10,706 nt of DNA from Chromera velia. Taxonomy: Eukaryota; Sar; Chromeraceae. The notes beneath the pieces were generated by a model. It was given only the letters and a program-made list of their open reading frames with translations, had not been told where the DNA came from and searched no databases. A program made the translations under genes and the position numbers. Positions 1 through 8,104 of this stretch are shown piece after piece (the first letter of the stretch is position 1; the number at the start of each line of letters is the position of its first letter). The stretch covers positions 1 through 10,706 of the forward strand of contig JAHBMJ010003459.1 in the NCBI GenBank assembly GCA_018398765.1, written 5' to 3'.

Positions 1-971
1 TTCAGTTTGGTTTCTTTCCATTCAGCCTTCTGCCTTCCTTCAAGTACCGCTGCGTTGAGACGGGCAGATTCGGGCGAAAGGCTGGATTGAAGAAAACTGG
101 AAATGGGAGGTTGGACAGGGTCTTTATCAGACTGTTTTTCTGTCTTCCTATCTGTCTCACTGTTTCTATGCACTTCTTTCTCATGGTTGTCTTCTTTTCC
201 TCTCACAGGCACAGAGGCAGGAAAAGGAGCGAGAGAAGAAGAAGATCTGGGGGCCGAAACACTCGATACTCCCACATTGATCTGACGAGACGGAACAGAG
301 GAAGAGGACTGTGATAGTTCACAGAAGGGGAGAGGTGGAATCCTGAGAGGTACCTTGACTGGACTCACCGCCGTGGCCGCCTTAGGTGCCATCTCTCTGC
401 TGCAAGGTTGGATCATGTGAAGCGAAGATGAGACAAGATGAGATGGAGGTGAAGAAAAAGCTTGTGCAGAGGCGAGATCTACACGTTGGAGAGGGCGAGA
501 GGGGGAAAGGGAAAGAGAGACTTGTCTTTCTTCAGTTTCCTTGACCGAAAGGTTTAAAGTCTCCTGAGGACGTAAGCCAGAGGGAGAGGGAAAAAGGGAA
601 CGAAAGCCTTTTGCATCTGCACCGCCTTCGTTCATATCGGAAAAGGAGTGAGAACGTGGCAAAATTGGAGGGAGAGGGGTGGAAGAGGGAAAAAGTGAAG
701 AGGTTTGATTCAGCTTTGCCAAAGGGCTAGCCGTCTCATACCCACAAAAATCAGACGGAGGCGAAAAAACGGAACGACGGCTTTCTGCATCAGCACGGCC
801 ATCATTTTTGGGTGAAAGAGAGGGAGAGCGACGTCTCACTTCAGTGGAAGGAGAGTCTTCATAAATAGTATGCATGGGAGAAGGAGGGACTGACTCGCTC
901 CAAAGAGCAGACGTACCGTCTCTTTCTCTCTCTCTTTCTTTTCTCTCTCTCTTCTTTTTTCGCGTCTGCAT
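1..971 (-). CDS. Partial Ser/Pro-rich low-complexity protein, unrecognised
   Basis: A minus-strand frame stays open from an ATG at 971-969 to the left window edge (323 codons), so the C-terminus is missing. The N-terminus is a basic/acidic run rich in Lys, Arg and Glu, encoded by a GA-repeat-like stretch near 905-965. The rest is dominated by Ser, Pro and Leu, with no hydrophobic membrane segment, which suggests a disordered protein. A roughly 20-residue unit beginning N-[DE]-G-x-[AG]-A-D-A occurs twice, near 785-815 and 610-640. The ATG overlaps a strong 3' splice site (pyrimidine tract then CATGCAG, exon start near 965), so this may be an internal exon rather than a true start; an in-frame TAA lies at about 1044. 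A possible upstream donor GTAGGT is at 1147-1142, but its phase does not join cleanly. I recognise no family. The CT-rich sense strand makes stops rarer by chance, so the coding call is probable, not certain. Confidence 0.55.
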   Translation of the reverse strand, partial: MQTRKKKRERKERERERDGTSALWSESVPPSPMHTIYEDSPSTEVRRRSPSLSPKNDGRADAESRRSVFSPPSDFCGYETASPLAKLNQTSSLFPSSTPLPPILPRSHSFSDMNEGGADAKGFRSLFPSPSGLRPQETLNLSVKETEERQVSLSLSPSRPLQRVDLASAQAFSSPPSHLVSSSLHMIQPCSREMAPKAATAVSPVKVPLRIPPLPFCELSQSSSSVPSRQINVGVSSVSAPRSSSSLAPFPASVPVRGKEDNHEKEVHRNSETDRKTEKQSDKDPVQPPISSFLQSSLSPESARLNAAVLEGRQKAEWKETKL

Positions 972-1280
972 GGAAAGAGAGGAGGGAAGAAAGAAGCGAT
1001 AAATGGCTGAAGGACTCCAAACTTCAGCCGATGGAAGGAATTAGAAGGTTGTTTTTTGGTAGAAGTGGACGCTGTCAAACAAAACCGAAATCCGATAGGA
1101 GCTTCGTCACCATTAACGTTGATTATAGTAGTAGATGAATAACCTACCTTCCGAAGACGTTTCTTTCAGAGGGAACCCAATCACACACACACACAGGCAC
1201 ACGATCTATTCAGGTTCATACAGGTAAAGAGAATGTCAATGCTAGATCGATCTATCGAACTGCTAGAAGTCTCAATCAAG
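972..1280. other. Spacer or intron between minus-strand coding regions
   Basis: No convincing coding sequence lies here. On the minus strand it holds a pyrimidine tract leading to the candidate 3' splice site at 966, a candidate donor GTAGGT at 1147-1142, and a short CA run near 1182-1202. It could be an intron or the 5' region of the gene to its left. Confidence 0.3.
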
Positions 1281-1763
1281 CTAGCTGAATCCATGAATTT
1301 CTGGCGGTTTGGATTGTTCCGATTGCTGCAGACCGCGTTTTTTCTGAAACCCGATTCGATACCGCGGTGGCCCGAGGTCCTGAAACGCCGTTGTCTGCAT
1401 AGAGGGTGACCGGCGCCGCCCAGGGTCCAAAACTCCAGGCAGGCCGCCCGCCGCGCCGGCCGCGACATTCTCATCCGATGAATCTCCCTCTCCTTGGAGG
1501 GTGAGCCACACCCAGCACTTGTCGGTCTTGAGGGACTGCTTCAAGAGATCAAGCTTCCATTTCCTGGACTCCGTCATCTTATAGGTGTACACGTGCGTGG
1601 TGGTTCACGGCACATGGAAACGGATAGCAGCGTAGTACTTGTGGCTCTCACACTCGGCCTTGGTGGCGAGCTTGAAATGCTTGAACAGCGCCCACAGGTC
1701 TTTGATCATCACTTTTTTCATTCATTTATCCCACTTCACCTTGGCGACATCGGAGTAATGCAT
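1281..1763 (-). pseudogene. Decayed small ORF with two TGA codons, unrecognised
   Basis: One minus-strand frame runs from an ATG at 1763-1761 to a TAG at 1283-1281. It is broken only by TGA immediately before a second ATG (1721-1719) and by TGA at 1607-1605. Both TGAs are one transition away from CGA. The upstream half is rich in Lys, Phe, Trp and Tyr and looks like a folded amphipathic domain; the downstream half turns Gly/Ala-rich and GC-rich (about 1370-1480). Base composition contrasts sharply with the AT-rich DNA at 1770-2130, which fits former coding sequence. I recognise no family. An antisense frame on the plus strand (1494-1787) is also open but has a less protein-like composition. 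An intact gene read through introns is an alternative. Confidence 0.35.
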
Positions 1764-2131
1764 TACATACATCGTTTTCAAATTTGAAAAACTTTTGTAT
1801 AACTATAGTATATCTAGTAATCTATAAAACATCAACTTTGTCTGCAATAATATAAATGAAACCAACTTCTCTAGCAATATCTTTTAAATGAGCTTTTGCA
1901 TATCTGGTTGCAGTGTTTACTTTTAAAGTTTTAAAGTTAAAGTTTAAAGTTTTGCAAGCAAACTATATTATAAAAAAAACTTTAGTGTCCAACCCTAGCA
2001 TTTACATGTCAAATGATTTAATTGTAATGAACCTTTTTTCGTTTTTGACTAGGAAAACGCACTGCTCTTTGACACTGTGACAAAAACTAACACTGGGACT
2101 AATATAACTAGTAATCAGTACTACTACTAAT
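1764..2131. other. AT-rich intergenic spacer, retroelement target region
   Basis: This stretch is strongly AT-rich and has stops in all frames. It contains a cluster of four to five near-tandem copies of a TTAAAGT-like unit at about 1921-1955. No gene or RNA is evident. The retrotransposon inserted at its right edge. Confidence 0.6.
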
Positions 2132-2136
2132 GATAT
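2132..2136. repeat. Target-site duplication, left copy (GATAT)
   Basis: The five bases immediately before the 5' LTR are GATAT and are repeated exactly after the 3' LTR at 8814-8818. A 5-bp duplication is usual for Ty3/gypsy integrases and shows that the two LTRs entered together in one insertion. Confidence 0.93.
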
Positions 2137-2196
2137 TGTGGTGCCCTAATTCAGAAAGCGGCGACGGGCCGTGGGATGGGCCAGGCGCGCATGGCC

Positions 2197-2304
2197 GCGG
2201 GAGCGGACCCACAGAACGGACGGCCCGCCGAGCGTGCGTCAGGCGCGCGCGCGGGAGTGGACCCACAGAACGGACAGCCCGCCGAGCGTGCGTCAGGCGT
2301 GCGG
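2197..2304 (+). repeat. 54-bp tandem duplication inside the 5' LTR
   Basis: Two head-to-tail units (2197-2250 and 2251-2304) both start GCGGGAG and share ACCCACAGAACGGAC and GAGCGTGCGTCAGGCG. They differ at four positions, three of them transitions. The units are CpG-rich and lie upstream of the TATA motif, where U3 enhancer repeats are typically found. The same duplication is in the 3' LTR. Confidence 0.9.
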
Positions 2305-2408
2305 CAGCCTTAACGGTGCAAACAACACAGTTGTAGCAACACTGTCAAAGCAACACATCAACAACAGATGGCAACAGAAGTGAGACTGATCTCAGTATTA
2401 GAAAGAAG

Positions 2409-2414
2409 TATAAA
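2409..2414 (+). promoter_or_regulatory. Candidate TATA box of the 5' LTR
   Basis: TATAAA occurs in the AT-rich part of the LTR, 106 bp downstream of the GC-rich tandem repeats. The matching 3' LTR sequence reads CATAAA. The position suits a U3 core promoter, but no transcription start is visible from sequence alone. Confidence 0.4.
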
Positions 2415-2677
2415 GCGTGAACATACAGAGATGGAAAGATGGAAACAGACGTGATGTTGAATCCATGTATGTATCTGAATTCACTTGGAAAGCGATACAG
2501 GCGTGCATACATGCGAAGCAAGAATTACTTGACAAGCCATACAGAAAGGATCTTACCAGAACGACTCGAAGTGACAATGAAGGACCCGACAGACGAGTAC
2601 CGAAGTAGACTCAAGTAAGTTGGGTGTATGTAGAGCCCCGTATAGCTTGTTAGCTTGCCCATTAGCGGAATCATCAG

Positions 2678-2692
2678 TGGCAGCAGAGCATT
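2678..2692 (+). promoter_or_regulatory. Primer-binding site, probably initiator tRNA-Met
   Basis: One base after the LTR comes TGGCAGCAGAGCATT. TGG pairs with the tRNA 3' CCA end, and AGCAGAG is complementary to the 3' acceptor strand expected of a eukaryotic initiator tRNA-Met, whose 5' end is AGCAGAG. The C after TGG would pair with G73, whereas eukaryotic initiators normally have A73, so there is one mismatch or a variant tRNA. Initiator Met is the commonest primer in Ty3/gypsy elements. Confidence 0.65.
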
Positions 2693-2789
2693 CCCGATTT
2701 GAGGGACCTCTGCACCCTTTTTTTTTCGCGCCATTCTCGGTTTGCTTCGTTCGGGAAGGAGCTTTCTCAATCCTTTCCTTTCTGCCAAC

Positions 2790-3773
2790 ATAGAAGAAGC
2801 TGAACACGCTCCACTTGCAGGCCTATTCGACCACCTCAACAACATGCCAGTTGATTTGGCAAAGCTAAAGACTCTGGATATCCGGCTGATCTGCGATCCC
2901 TTTGACCCAAAGAAGCACGATGCAGACACTTGGTGGACCCTTTTCAAGGCCGCTAAGTACACCCATGGAAACTTGAACATCGAGGAACTCAAGGTTCTGG
3001 TGCAGAGGCATGGGGTGGGGGACCTTTTCACGGATTGGTTGAAAGAGAAAGGAAACTTTTGTGTAAATGAGGCAGCACTGGAGGCTTCTTTCCTCCAAAA
3101 ATTCCGACCCATACCCCAGGAACAAACACAGGCGGTCTATACTCTCGGAAGCTATCGCCTCTCCCCCGGAGGCGATTTCGATCAATACCTCGATTATTTC
3201 CTTGCAGAGTATCGAAAGGCCAGCCCCGGCCATGAAATAAAAGCACGCATCCTTCCCTTCATTGGGACCTTTTACAAAGACCTCAACTCACGATTGATAT
3301 CCGAACCGCCAATTAACGACTGGGCCCGATTGATCACCCGAGTGAGGTTTCTGCACAAGCAGATCAGCAAAGAGAAGGGACTTGCAAAGCTCGCAGCCAT
3401 GCAGGCACCCAAGGGCAAACAGGGAGGACCCCAGACACCCAATTTCCAAACCCAGCCTGACTACAGCCGAACAGCAGTCGACCAGTTGAGAGCAGAGATC
3501 GCGGCTCTCAGACAGCAACTCCAGAATAGCAACAGAGGCTCCTACCGCTCTCCCCAGTAGCAGCCGAGCTACAACAACTCCCACAGATCCCAGTACTCTG
3601 GCCAGTCCGCACTGCCTGCAGCCGGAAGGAACGACCGCAGAGGACCCCGCAGCAAACCACCAGGGTGGGGGACAGTCGGTCATCAGAACTACTGGGGCTG
3701 TGGCATTTGTGGCTCGAAGGAGCACAGGAAAGTGGATTGCCCGTCGGGAAACGGGCAGGGCGGCCGGCTCTAG
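2790..3773 (+). pseudogene. gag: gag: capsid/nucleocapsid polyprotein, one internal stop
   Basis: Gag packages the element RNA into virus-like particles. The frame is open from about 2742 to a TAG at 3771-3773, interrupted only by TAG at 3558-3560. The first in-frame ATG is at 2844. An ATA at 2790-2792, in the context GCCAACATAG, could be a mutated earlier start. The centre is a retrotransposon-type capsid region rich in Trp, Phe and Leu (about 2900-3370), followed by a Gln-rich segment. A complete CCHC zinc knuckle CX2CX4HX4C lies at 3699-3740 (Cys 3699, Cys 3708, His 3723, Cys 3738), downstream of the 3558 stop. That shows the 3558 stop is a lesion and 3771 the natural end. The stop sits in the loop of the frameshift stem. 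Confidence 0.85.
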
Positions 3774-3809
3774 AGGCTGGTCTGGCTGCCCTGAGTGCGA
3801 AGTCGCCTC
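3746..3809 (+). promoter_or_regulatory. -1 programmed ribosomal frameshift signal at gag-pol junction
   Basis: In the gag frame the sequence G GGA AAC (3746-3752) is a canonical X XXY YYZ slippery heptamer. A -1 slip here resumes reading at 3752 in exactly the pol frame. Three bases downstream, 3756-3767 can pair with 3782-3793 to form a 12-bp stem (ten Watson-Crick, two G-U pairs), with the gag stop in the 14-base loop. Loop bases GAGGC (3773-3777) are complementary to GCCTC at 3805-3809, which would give an H-type pseudoknot with loops of 5 and 11 bases. Heptamer and frames are seen directly; the structure is inferred. The three-base spacer is shorter than the usual five to nine unless the lowest pairs open. 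Confidence 0.7.
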
Positions 3810-3979
3810 CTTCCCCCCCTGTTCGCAGCACCCCTGTGTGTCCTCGAAGTCCCACACCAGCTCGTGTGTTGGCTGGTGCTGTGCGGGGTGAAAGGAAGAG
3901 GGAGGAGGTAGACAAACCCCGCAGGCCGTCTCTTGCTCCGGACGGCTCTGCTGTAAAAAGCGAAGGAGTGAAAGCTGCC

Positions 3980-4310
3980 CCGAGGCCATGGGTCTCTATA
4001 TTGATTTCTGGGCATGTGGTGACAGGTTTGATTGAGACAGGTGCACAAGTCAGTTCAGTTGATGTAGCAGTAGCAAGCAGGGGAGAAGGGGAGATATGAG
4101 CAGCCTCTCTGGGTTTGGTGGCTGTAGGAAATCAAGGGGTTTCGACAGTGGGGGAGATGGACATACAGATTGCATACCCCACCGACCCTTCCAAACCGGT
4201 GGGGCACCCTATGCTGGTCAGAGAGAATTCAGGGTATGAGTTGATTTTGGGGATAGATTTCCTTCGGGCAAGGGCACCGGAGATCTTCTACTGCTCTCGC
4301 AATGAGAGAA
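3980..4310 (+). pseudogene. pol: retropepsin-type aspartic protease, active site altered
   Basis: The protease would cut Gag-Pol into mature proteins. The active-site loop region reads GLIETGAQVSS (about 4025-4057), where the family has Asp-Thr/Ser-Gly. The codon at 4034-4036 is GAG (Glu), so the catalytic Asp is missing. The downstream flap-to-helix signature ELILGIDFL lies at 4238-4264. A TGA at 4097-4099 splits the domain. The Glu change needs a transversion, unlike most other lesions, so it may predate the final decay. It alone should abolish normal activity. Confidence 0.75.
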
Positions 4311-4859
4311 TCTATGTGGAAGGTCTCCTAGAATTTGATGTATTTTATGATGATGGTCTCCATCCAACCGCAGTCTCCGCATTGAAGCGGACTCGCATAC
4401 CCCGTTGGCACCGAGCATTGATAAGAATCTCTGTGGATGCCCCTGAAGAGGCAGAGGTGATGGACCAGGTCAGAAAGAATTTTCCCTGCACCCATCCGGG
4501 ATTGGCAGTTCTAGAACAGTTGGCAGTAGTGCGTGGAGGGGTGATAGTCATTGAAGTCACCAACATCTCCCGAGTCAAACTCACAGTAGGACCGAAGACA
4601 GTCCTTTCATTTGCAGAGTCGGCAGCCCACATTGCTGCGGTCTCTGCAGTCATAAAAGCATCCGACCATCCAGGAGCAAGGACAACGACTGTAACCGAGG
4701 GATTGAGGAGTTGTGAACGCATGTCCCCGGGAAAACCGTCTGAGAAATGGTCCAGGGAGCAGGCCCCGTCACACCTTCGGTCAGCCACTCCCTCTGCTCG
4801 CCTCCCTTCCAATGACATGAGTTCAGGTACTACGCTCAATTGTCCTCCTTCTTCTCCCT

Positions 4860-5780
4860 TGCAGACGGACCTTCCGAAAATCAATCTCAAGAAAGTTCTG
4901 GGAGAAGTATCGAAGGAGTGGAAGGGAGATTATATGCAGGTTTTAGAGGAATTCAACGACCTGTGGTCACGAGAGCGTTTCGATCTCGGCACTCTGGAGG
5001 TGGAAGGACAGCCGTATTATGCGACCATCCCAACAGAGACGAGTGTCCCCATCCGTTGGAGTCAGGATCGTGTCCCCTGCCATCAGAAAGAGCAGGTGAA
5101 GAAAGAGATCGATGCGATGGAGGAGGCAGGCATCATTCAGCCCTCTCGTTCTCCATGGGCAGCGCCTGTTGTGCTGGTAAAGAAGCCAGATGGGAGCACC
5201 CGCTTCTGTCTTGACTTCAGGAGGTTAAACGAGGTGACAAAGAGAGACCTCTTCCCTCTCCCGAGAATTCAGGAGACTTAACAAATTGGCAGGCTCTTCT
5301 GTCTTCTCAGCCCTTGATTACACCAGCGAGTTCCACCAGCTTCTCCTGAAGCTGGAAGACTGAGAAAAGACAGCCTTCGTAACCTCTTTCAGGCTGTATG
5401 AGTTTCTGCGTATGCCCTTTGGTCTTGTGAACACGCCCTCAGAATTTTAGCGAGCGATGACTCTCGTCTTGGCAGCCCTGCCATACAAGATTGCCATGGT
5501 GTACATTGATGATGTCATTGTTTTCAGCCGTAGCTACGCAGAGCACCTCCGTGATCTGCGAGAAGTCTTCCAACTCGTCCGAGCGGCAGGTCTAAAGTTG
5601 CGACTTGAAAAGGCACAGATAGGAAAGAGGGAGGTGGAGTTTTGGGGCATTCAGTCTCGGCTCGAGGGACCCGTCCGAGCAAGAAAAACACAGAGAAGAT
5701 CCGAAAGTGGCCCACTCCTACTGATCGCCCCTCTCTCCAAACTTTCGTTTACCTATGTAATTACTACAGAGGATTTGTTC
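4860..5780 (+). pseudogene. pol: reverse transcriptase, broken by stops and frame shifts
   Basis: It would copy element RNA into DNA. Fingers and early palm are in one frame up to 5278, with the hallmark run [16 protein letters not shown] ending near 5199, then a Leu-Asp-Phe-Arg motif. After a frame break at 5279 the palm continues with the first catalytic Asp at 5316-5318 (ALDYTS). The Gly usual in SGFHQ reads Glu. TGA (5361) and TAG (5448) follow. The catalytic YIDD box is intact at 5502-5513. A one-base loss near 5671 shifts the frame again, and the connection segment runs on to about 5780. Motif order and spacing are those of Ty3/gypsy RTs. Confidence 0.9.
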
Positions 5781-5917
5781 AGAAGTTTGCTTAAATTGCC
5801 CACCCGTTGACAGAGTTGTTGAAGACATACGACAAGGATAAGAAGCCCATCCCGTTCCAGTGGACAACAGCAGCAAACGAAGCCTTTCAAGACCTGCGTC
5901 GGAGACTTACCGAGCCT

Positions 5918-6310
5918 CCGATCATGACCTTCCCTGACATGCGTTCTCCATTCATCGTAAAGCCGGACGCTAGTTAGGTGTCCATCGGGGGGGTTCTTGT
6001 GCAGGTAAGGGATGGGAAAGAGAGAGTGGTGGCGTATGTAAGCAGGGCGTTTGTGGGGGCAGAACCAAAGTACGGAGCACACGAGAGGGAGGCGTTGGCA
6101 ACAGTCTACTGCTGCCAACAGTAGAGGCACTACCTGCTGGGCAGTGTGGTGTTTGTCCAAACAGATCACAAGCTGAACCTAGTGATGGAGAAGAACAAAC
6201 TGGCGAATGAGAGAGTGGGGAAATGGGCTCGGGCTTTGCAGGAGTACGCACCGAAATTTTTTCACAAGGATGGGAAAGCCCATGCAGATGCCGATTCCCT
6301 TTCGCACATG
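5918..6310 (+). pseudogene. pol: RNase H domain, two internal stops
   Basis: RNase H removes the RNA strand during reverse transcription. The domain begins after a short tether containing a TAA (5792). The first acidic residue is the Asp of DAS at 5966-5968, the Glu lies in HEREAL (about 6080-6097), then QTDHK at about 6152-6166 and the terminal Asp in ADADSLSH near 6284-6307. TAG at 5975 directly follows the first motif, and TAG at 6122 replaces what is normally Trp in the WRHYL motif, a G-to-A change. The motif set matches Ty3/gypsy RNase H. Confidence 0.85.
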
Positions 6311-6639
6311 CCGCTTCCTGCAGAGCATAGTGTGGACACAGGAGCCCCTTTCTGCAGGCATTGCAACCTCCCTGTAGATGGGAGCATCCCGATTCGTTCA
6401 GGTCTAAAGGCATCGATTGCAGGGGTAGAGGTAGGGGGCGTCAGCCCTCTGGCAGCGGCAGTTCCCTTTTTAGACAAAGTGAAGGCTGCGCTTCCCTCTG
6501 ATCCCTTTGTCTCTGATCTGTTCAGGTACTTGCAGGAAGGAACGCTCCCAGTAGAGACGAGCCGACGCAAGAATATGATGGCGCAGGAGGATTTGTTTGA
6601 TGTCAGGGACGGGCTCCTCTATCGATATGAAAAGGGGGG

Positions 6640-7400
6640 GGCTGAGCAGCTGTATGTCCTTCCGGCGTTGAGGAACACCGTCCTGACCATGCATCATGAC
6701 CACCCAATGGGCGGGCACCCAGCAGTCAAGAGACTTTGTCGGCGACTCCTCGCTGAATTCTGGTGGCCCCGTTTGAGAAAAGACACACGTGAGTGGGTGT
6801 ACAAGTGCTAACCATGTCAAGAGAGAAGGAATCAGCCGAAGAGCCGAAACCCACAGACTCTTTCCGTTCCCTCCCGACCGTTCCAGCGAGTCGGCATCGA
6901 TGTGGTCGGCCCCGTTCCGATGTCCAGGAGGGGGAACCGATTCATGCTTGTCATCACGTGCGCTTTGACCCGGTGGCCTGAGGTATTTGCATTGTCTGAG
7001 GTCCCCGCTTGGAAGGTGGCAAAAATCCTCTTGAAGAAATCATCTGTCGGTATGGATTTATTGAGATCCTTGTTTCTGACCAAGAAACAAATTTTCTTGC
7101 AGAGATTATGCAAGAGTTGCTCAAGCTGGTGAAAGCCCGTCACTTGACCACTACCAGCTACCACCCACAGGGCAACGCGATCCCAGAGAGATTCAACCAA
7201 ACCTTGGTGCAGGGGTTAGGGAAACAAGTTGATGAAGAGAGGGGGGATTGGGACTTGTATCTACAGCCCTTCCTAGCCTCTTACAGAACGACGGAGCATG
7301 CAGAGACAGGGTACTCTCCCTTCGGTCTTATATTCGTGCATGACCCTCAGAGCATTCTTCGGGTCATGCCCGTTCCCGAAGGTGCGAGAGCACCGCCTGT
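6640..7400 (+). pseudogene. pol: integrase with HHCC finger and intact D,D-35-E
   Basis: Integrase inserts the cDNA and makes the 5-bp duplication. The N-terminal HHCC zinc finger spans about 6688-6818; its final CX2C pair (Cys 6806, Cys 6815) flanks a TAA at 6809-6811. In the catalytic core the first Asp is at 6899-6901 (GIDVVGP), the second at 7078-7080 (SDQETNF) and the Glu at 7186-7188. The second Asp and the Glu are separated by 35 residues, the canonical spacing. A one-base loss near 7033 lies between the two Asps. The Gly normally two residues after the second Asp reads Glu, a G-to-A type change. The C-terminal part carries a YSPFGLIF segment typical of Ty3 integrases. Confidence 0.9.
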
Positions 7401-7466
7401 CTGTTACGACGAATATGCAAGATTCATCAGGCAGCAACGGATTGAGAGAGTTGACAGGGCAAGGGG

Positions 7467-8104
7467 AAAGGCAGGCAAGAGAACGCAGGAATCCCCCTCA
7501 GATGACAGAGAAATTCCGTCTAGGGGATCGTGTACTTCTCCGAAAGCCGACGCCAAATTTGGGGAAACAACCGAAATTTGCAACGAAATTTGAAGAGGGG
7601 CAGACATTCGTGGTGGTTGCGGTTCCTCACGACCGACTGCATGTTGCTGTTATTCGCCCTCTGGGAGGAAAAGAGAGAGACGTCATTAGTACGGATCGTT
7701 TGATGTTGTAGCAGCCGGCGAAGAGAGTGGAGAGAGAGACTGAGGAAAGGGCGTCAGCTGTTGAGAAGGAAAAGGGAGAGAGAATTCCCCCAGGCACCCC
7801 CAAGTCATCTTTCCGGGTCGGAGAAGACCCTGATAAGGACGACCTTTTGGATGAATTAGGATTGGGGGATAAATTAGAGGTGGAGAAAGAAGAAGTGAAA
7901 GAAAGCAGTGCTGGAAACAAGAAAAGAGGAAAACCTCAGCCCACCCACATTCTGGCTGTTCGAGAAAAAGAAGGAACGGAAGAGTACCGGGTCTCGTTCG
8001 ACAACGGTACCTTTGCATGGATGCCAGAAGAGGAGGTGGAGGCCCCTAATCTTGTTCGGGACTTTGAGAAGGAGAGAGAAAGAGTTATACGTCAAGTTAA
8101 TTAA
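7467..8104 (+). pseudogene. pol: GPY/F-like module and chromodomain-like C-terminus
   Basis: After a one-base gain in the G run 7463-7466 the frame resumes with a basic helix and FRLGDRVLLRKP (near 7514-7549), the start of the module that follows integrase cores in Ty3 elements. A TAG at 7709 precedes a charged linker. Then about 7943-8080 shows a chromodomain-like pattern: an initial hydrophobic strand, Glu-Tyr-x-Val, an aromatic Trp-Met-Pro-Glu segment and a terminal helix APNLVRDFEKE. Chromodomains on integrase direct insertion to chromatin marked by histone methylation. The fit is by pattern, and not all aromatic cage residues are evident. The frame ends at TAA 8102-8104. Confidence 0.65.

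Larger units (their letters stand above)
2137..2676 (+). repeat. 5' long terminal repeat (540 bp)
   Basis: It begins TGTGGTGCCC and ends GGAATCATCA, giving the TG...CA ends expected of an LTR. It aligns without gaps to 8274-8813, with 24 mismatches of which 22 are transitions. The first third is very GC-rich and contains a 54-bp tandem duplication; the rest is AT/purine-rich with a TATAAA. The LTR would act as promoter and polyadenylation region of the element. Confidence 0.95.
3752..8104 (+). pseudogene. pol: pol polyprotein (PR-RT-RH-IN-chromodomain), multiply broken
   Basis: This is the enzymatic polyprotein of the element, about 1450 codons, read in the -1 frame from gag. Stops interrupt it at 4097 (TGA), 5361 (TGA), 5448 (TAG), 5792 (TAA), 5975 (TAG), 6122 (TAG), 6809 (TAA) and 7709 (TAG). 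Frame breaks lie near 5279 (net +1, likely two bases lost), 5671 (one base lost), 7033 (one base lost) and the G run at 7463-7466 (one base gained). Every stop can derive from a sense codon by one transition. Homology resumes in register after every break, so the breaks are recent lesions in one ancestral frame. Domains are given in separate entries. Confidence 0.9.

Noticed and set aside
87-314. Plus-strand Arg-rich frame after a splice-acceptor-like TTCCTCTCACAG
   Set aside because: The opposite strand has a much longer open frame through the same bases, and the Arg-rich plus-strand protein is its low-complexity reverse.
1921-1955. Repeated TTAAAGT-like units as a CRISPR or regulatory array
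   Set aside because: Units are seven to eight bases, imperfect and without spacers; this is AT-rich simple sequence.
2137-2676. Small open frames within the LTR
   Set aside because: No ATG-led frame of useful length is conserved between both LTR copies; changes are not codon-structured.
2525-3989. Long antisense open frames opposite gag and the gag-pol junction
   Set aside because: They mirror the codon structure of gag/pol and carry no recognisable domain; treated as shadows.
4097-5363. TGA codons read as evidence for a reassigned genetic code
   Set aside because: TAG and TAA stops and frame shifts occur in the same element, the TGAs sit where Arg (CGA) is expected rather than Trp, and normal TGG is used for Trp.
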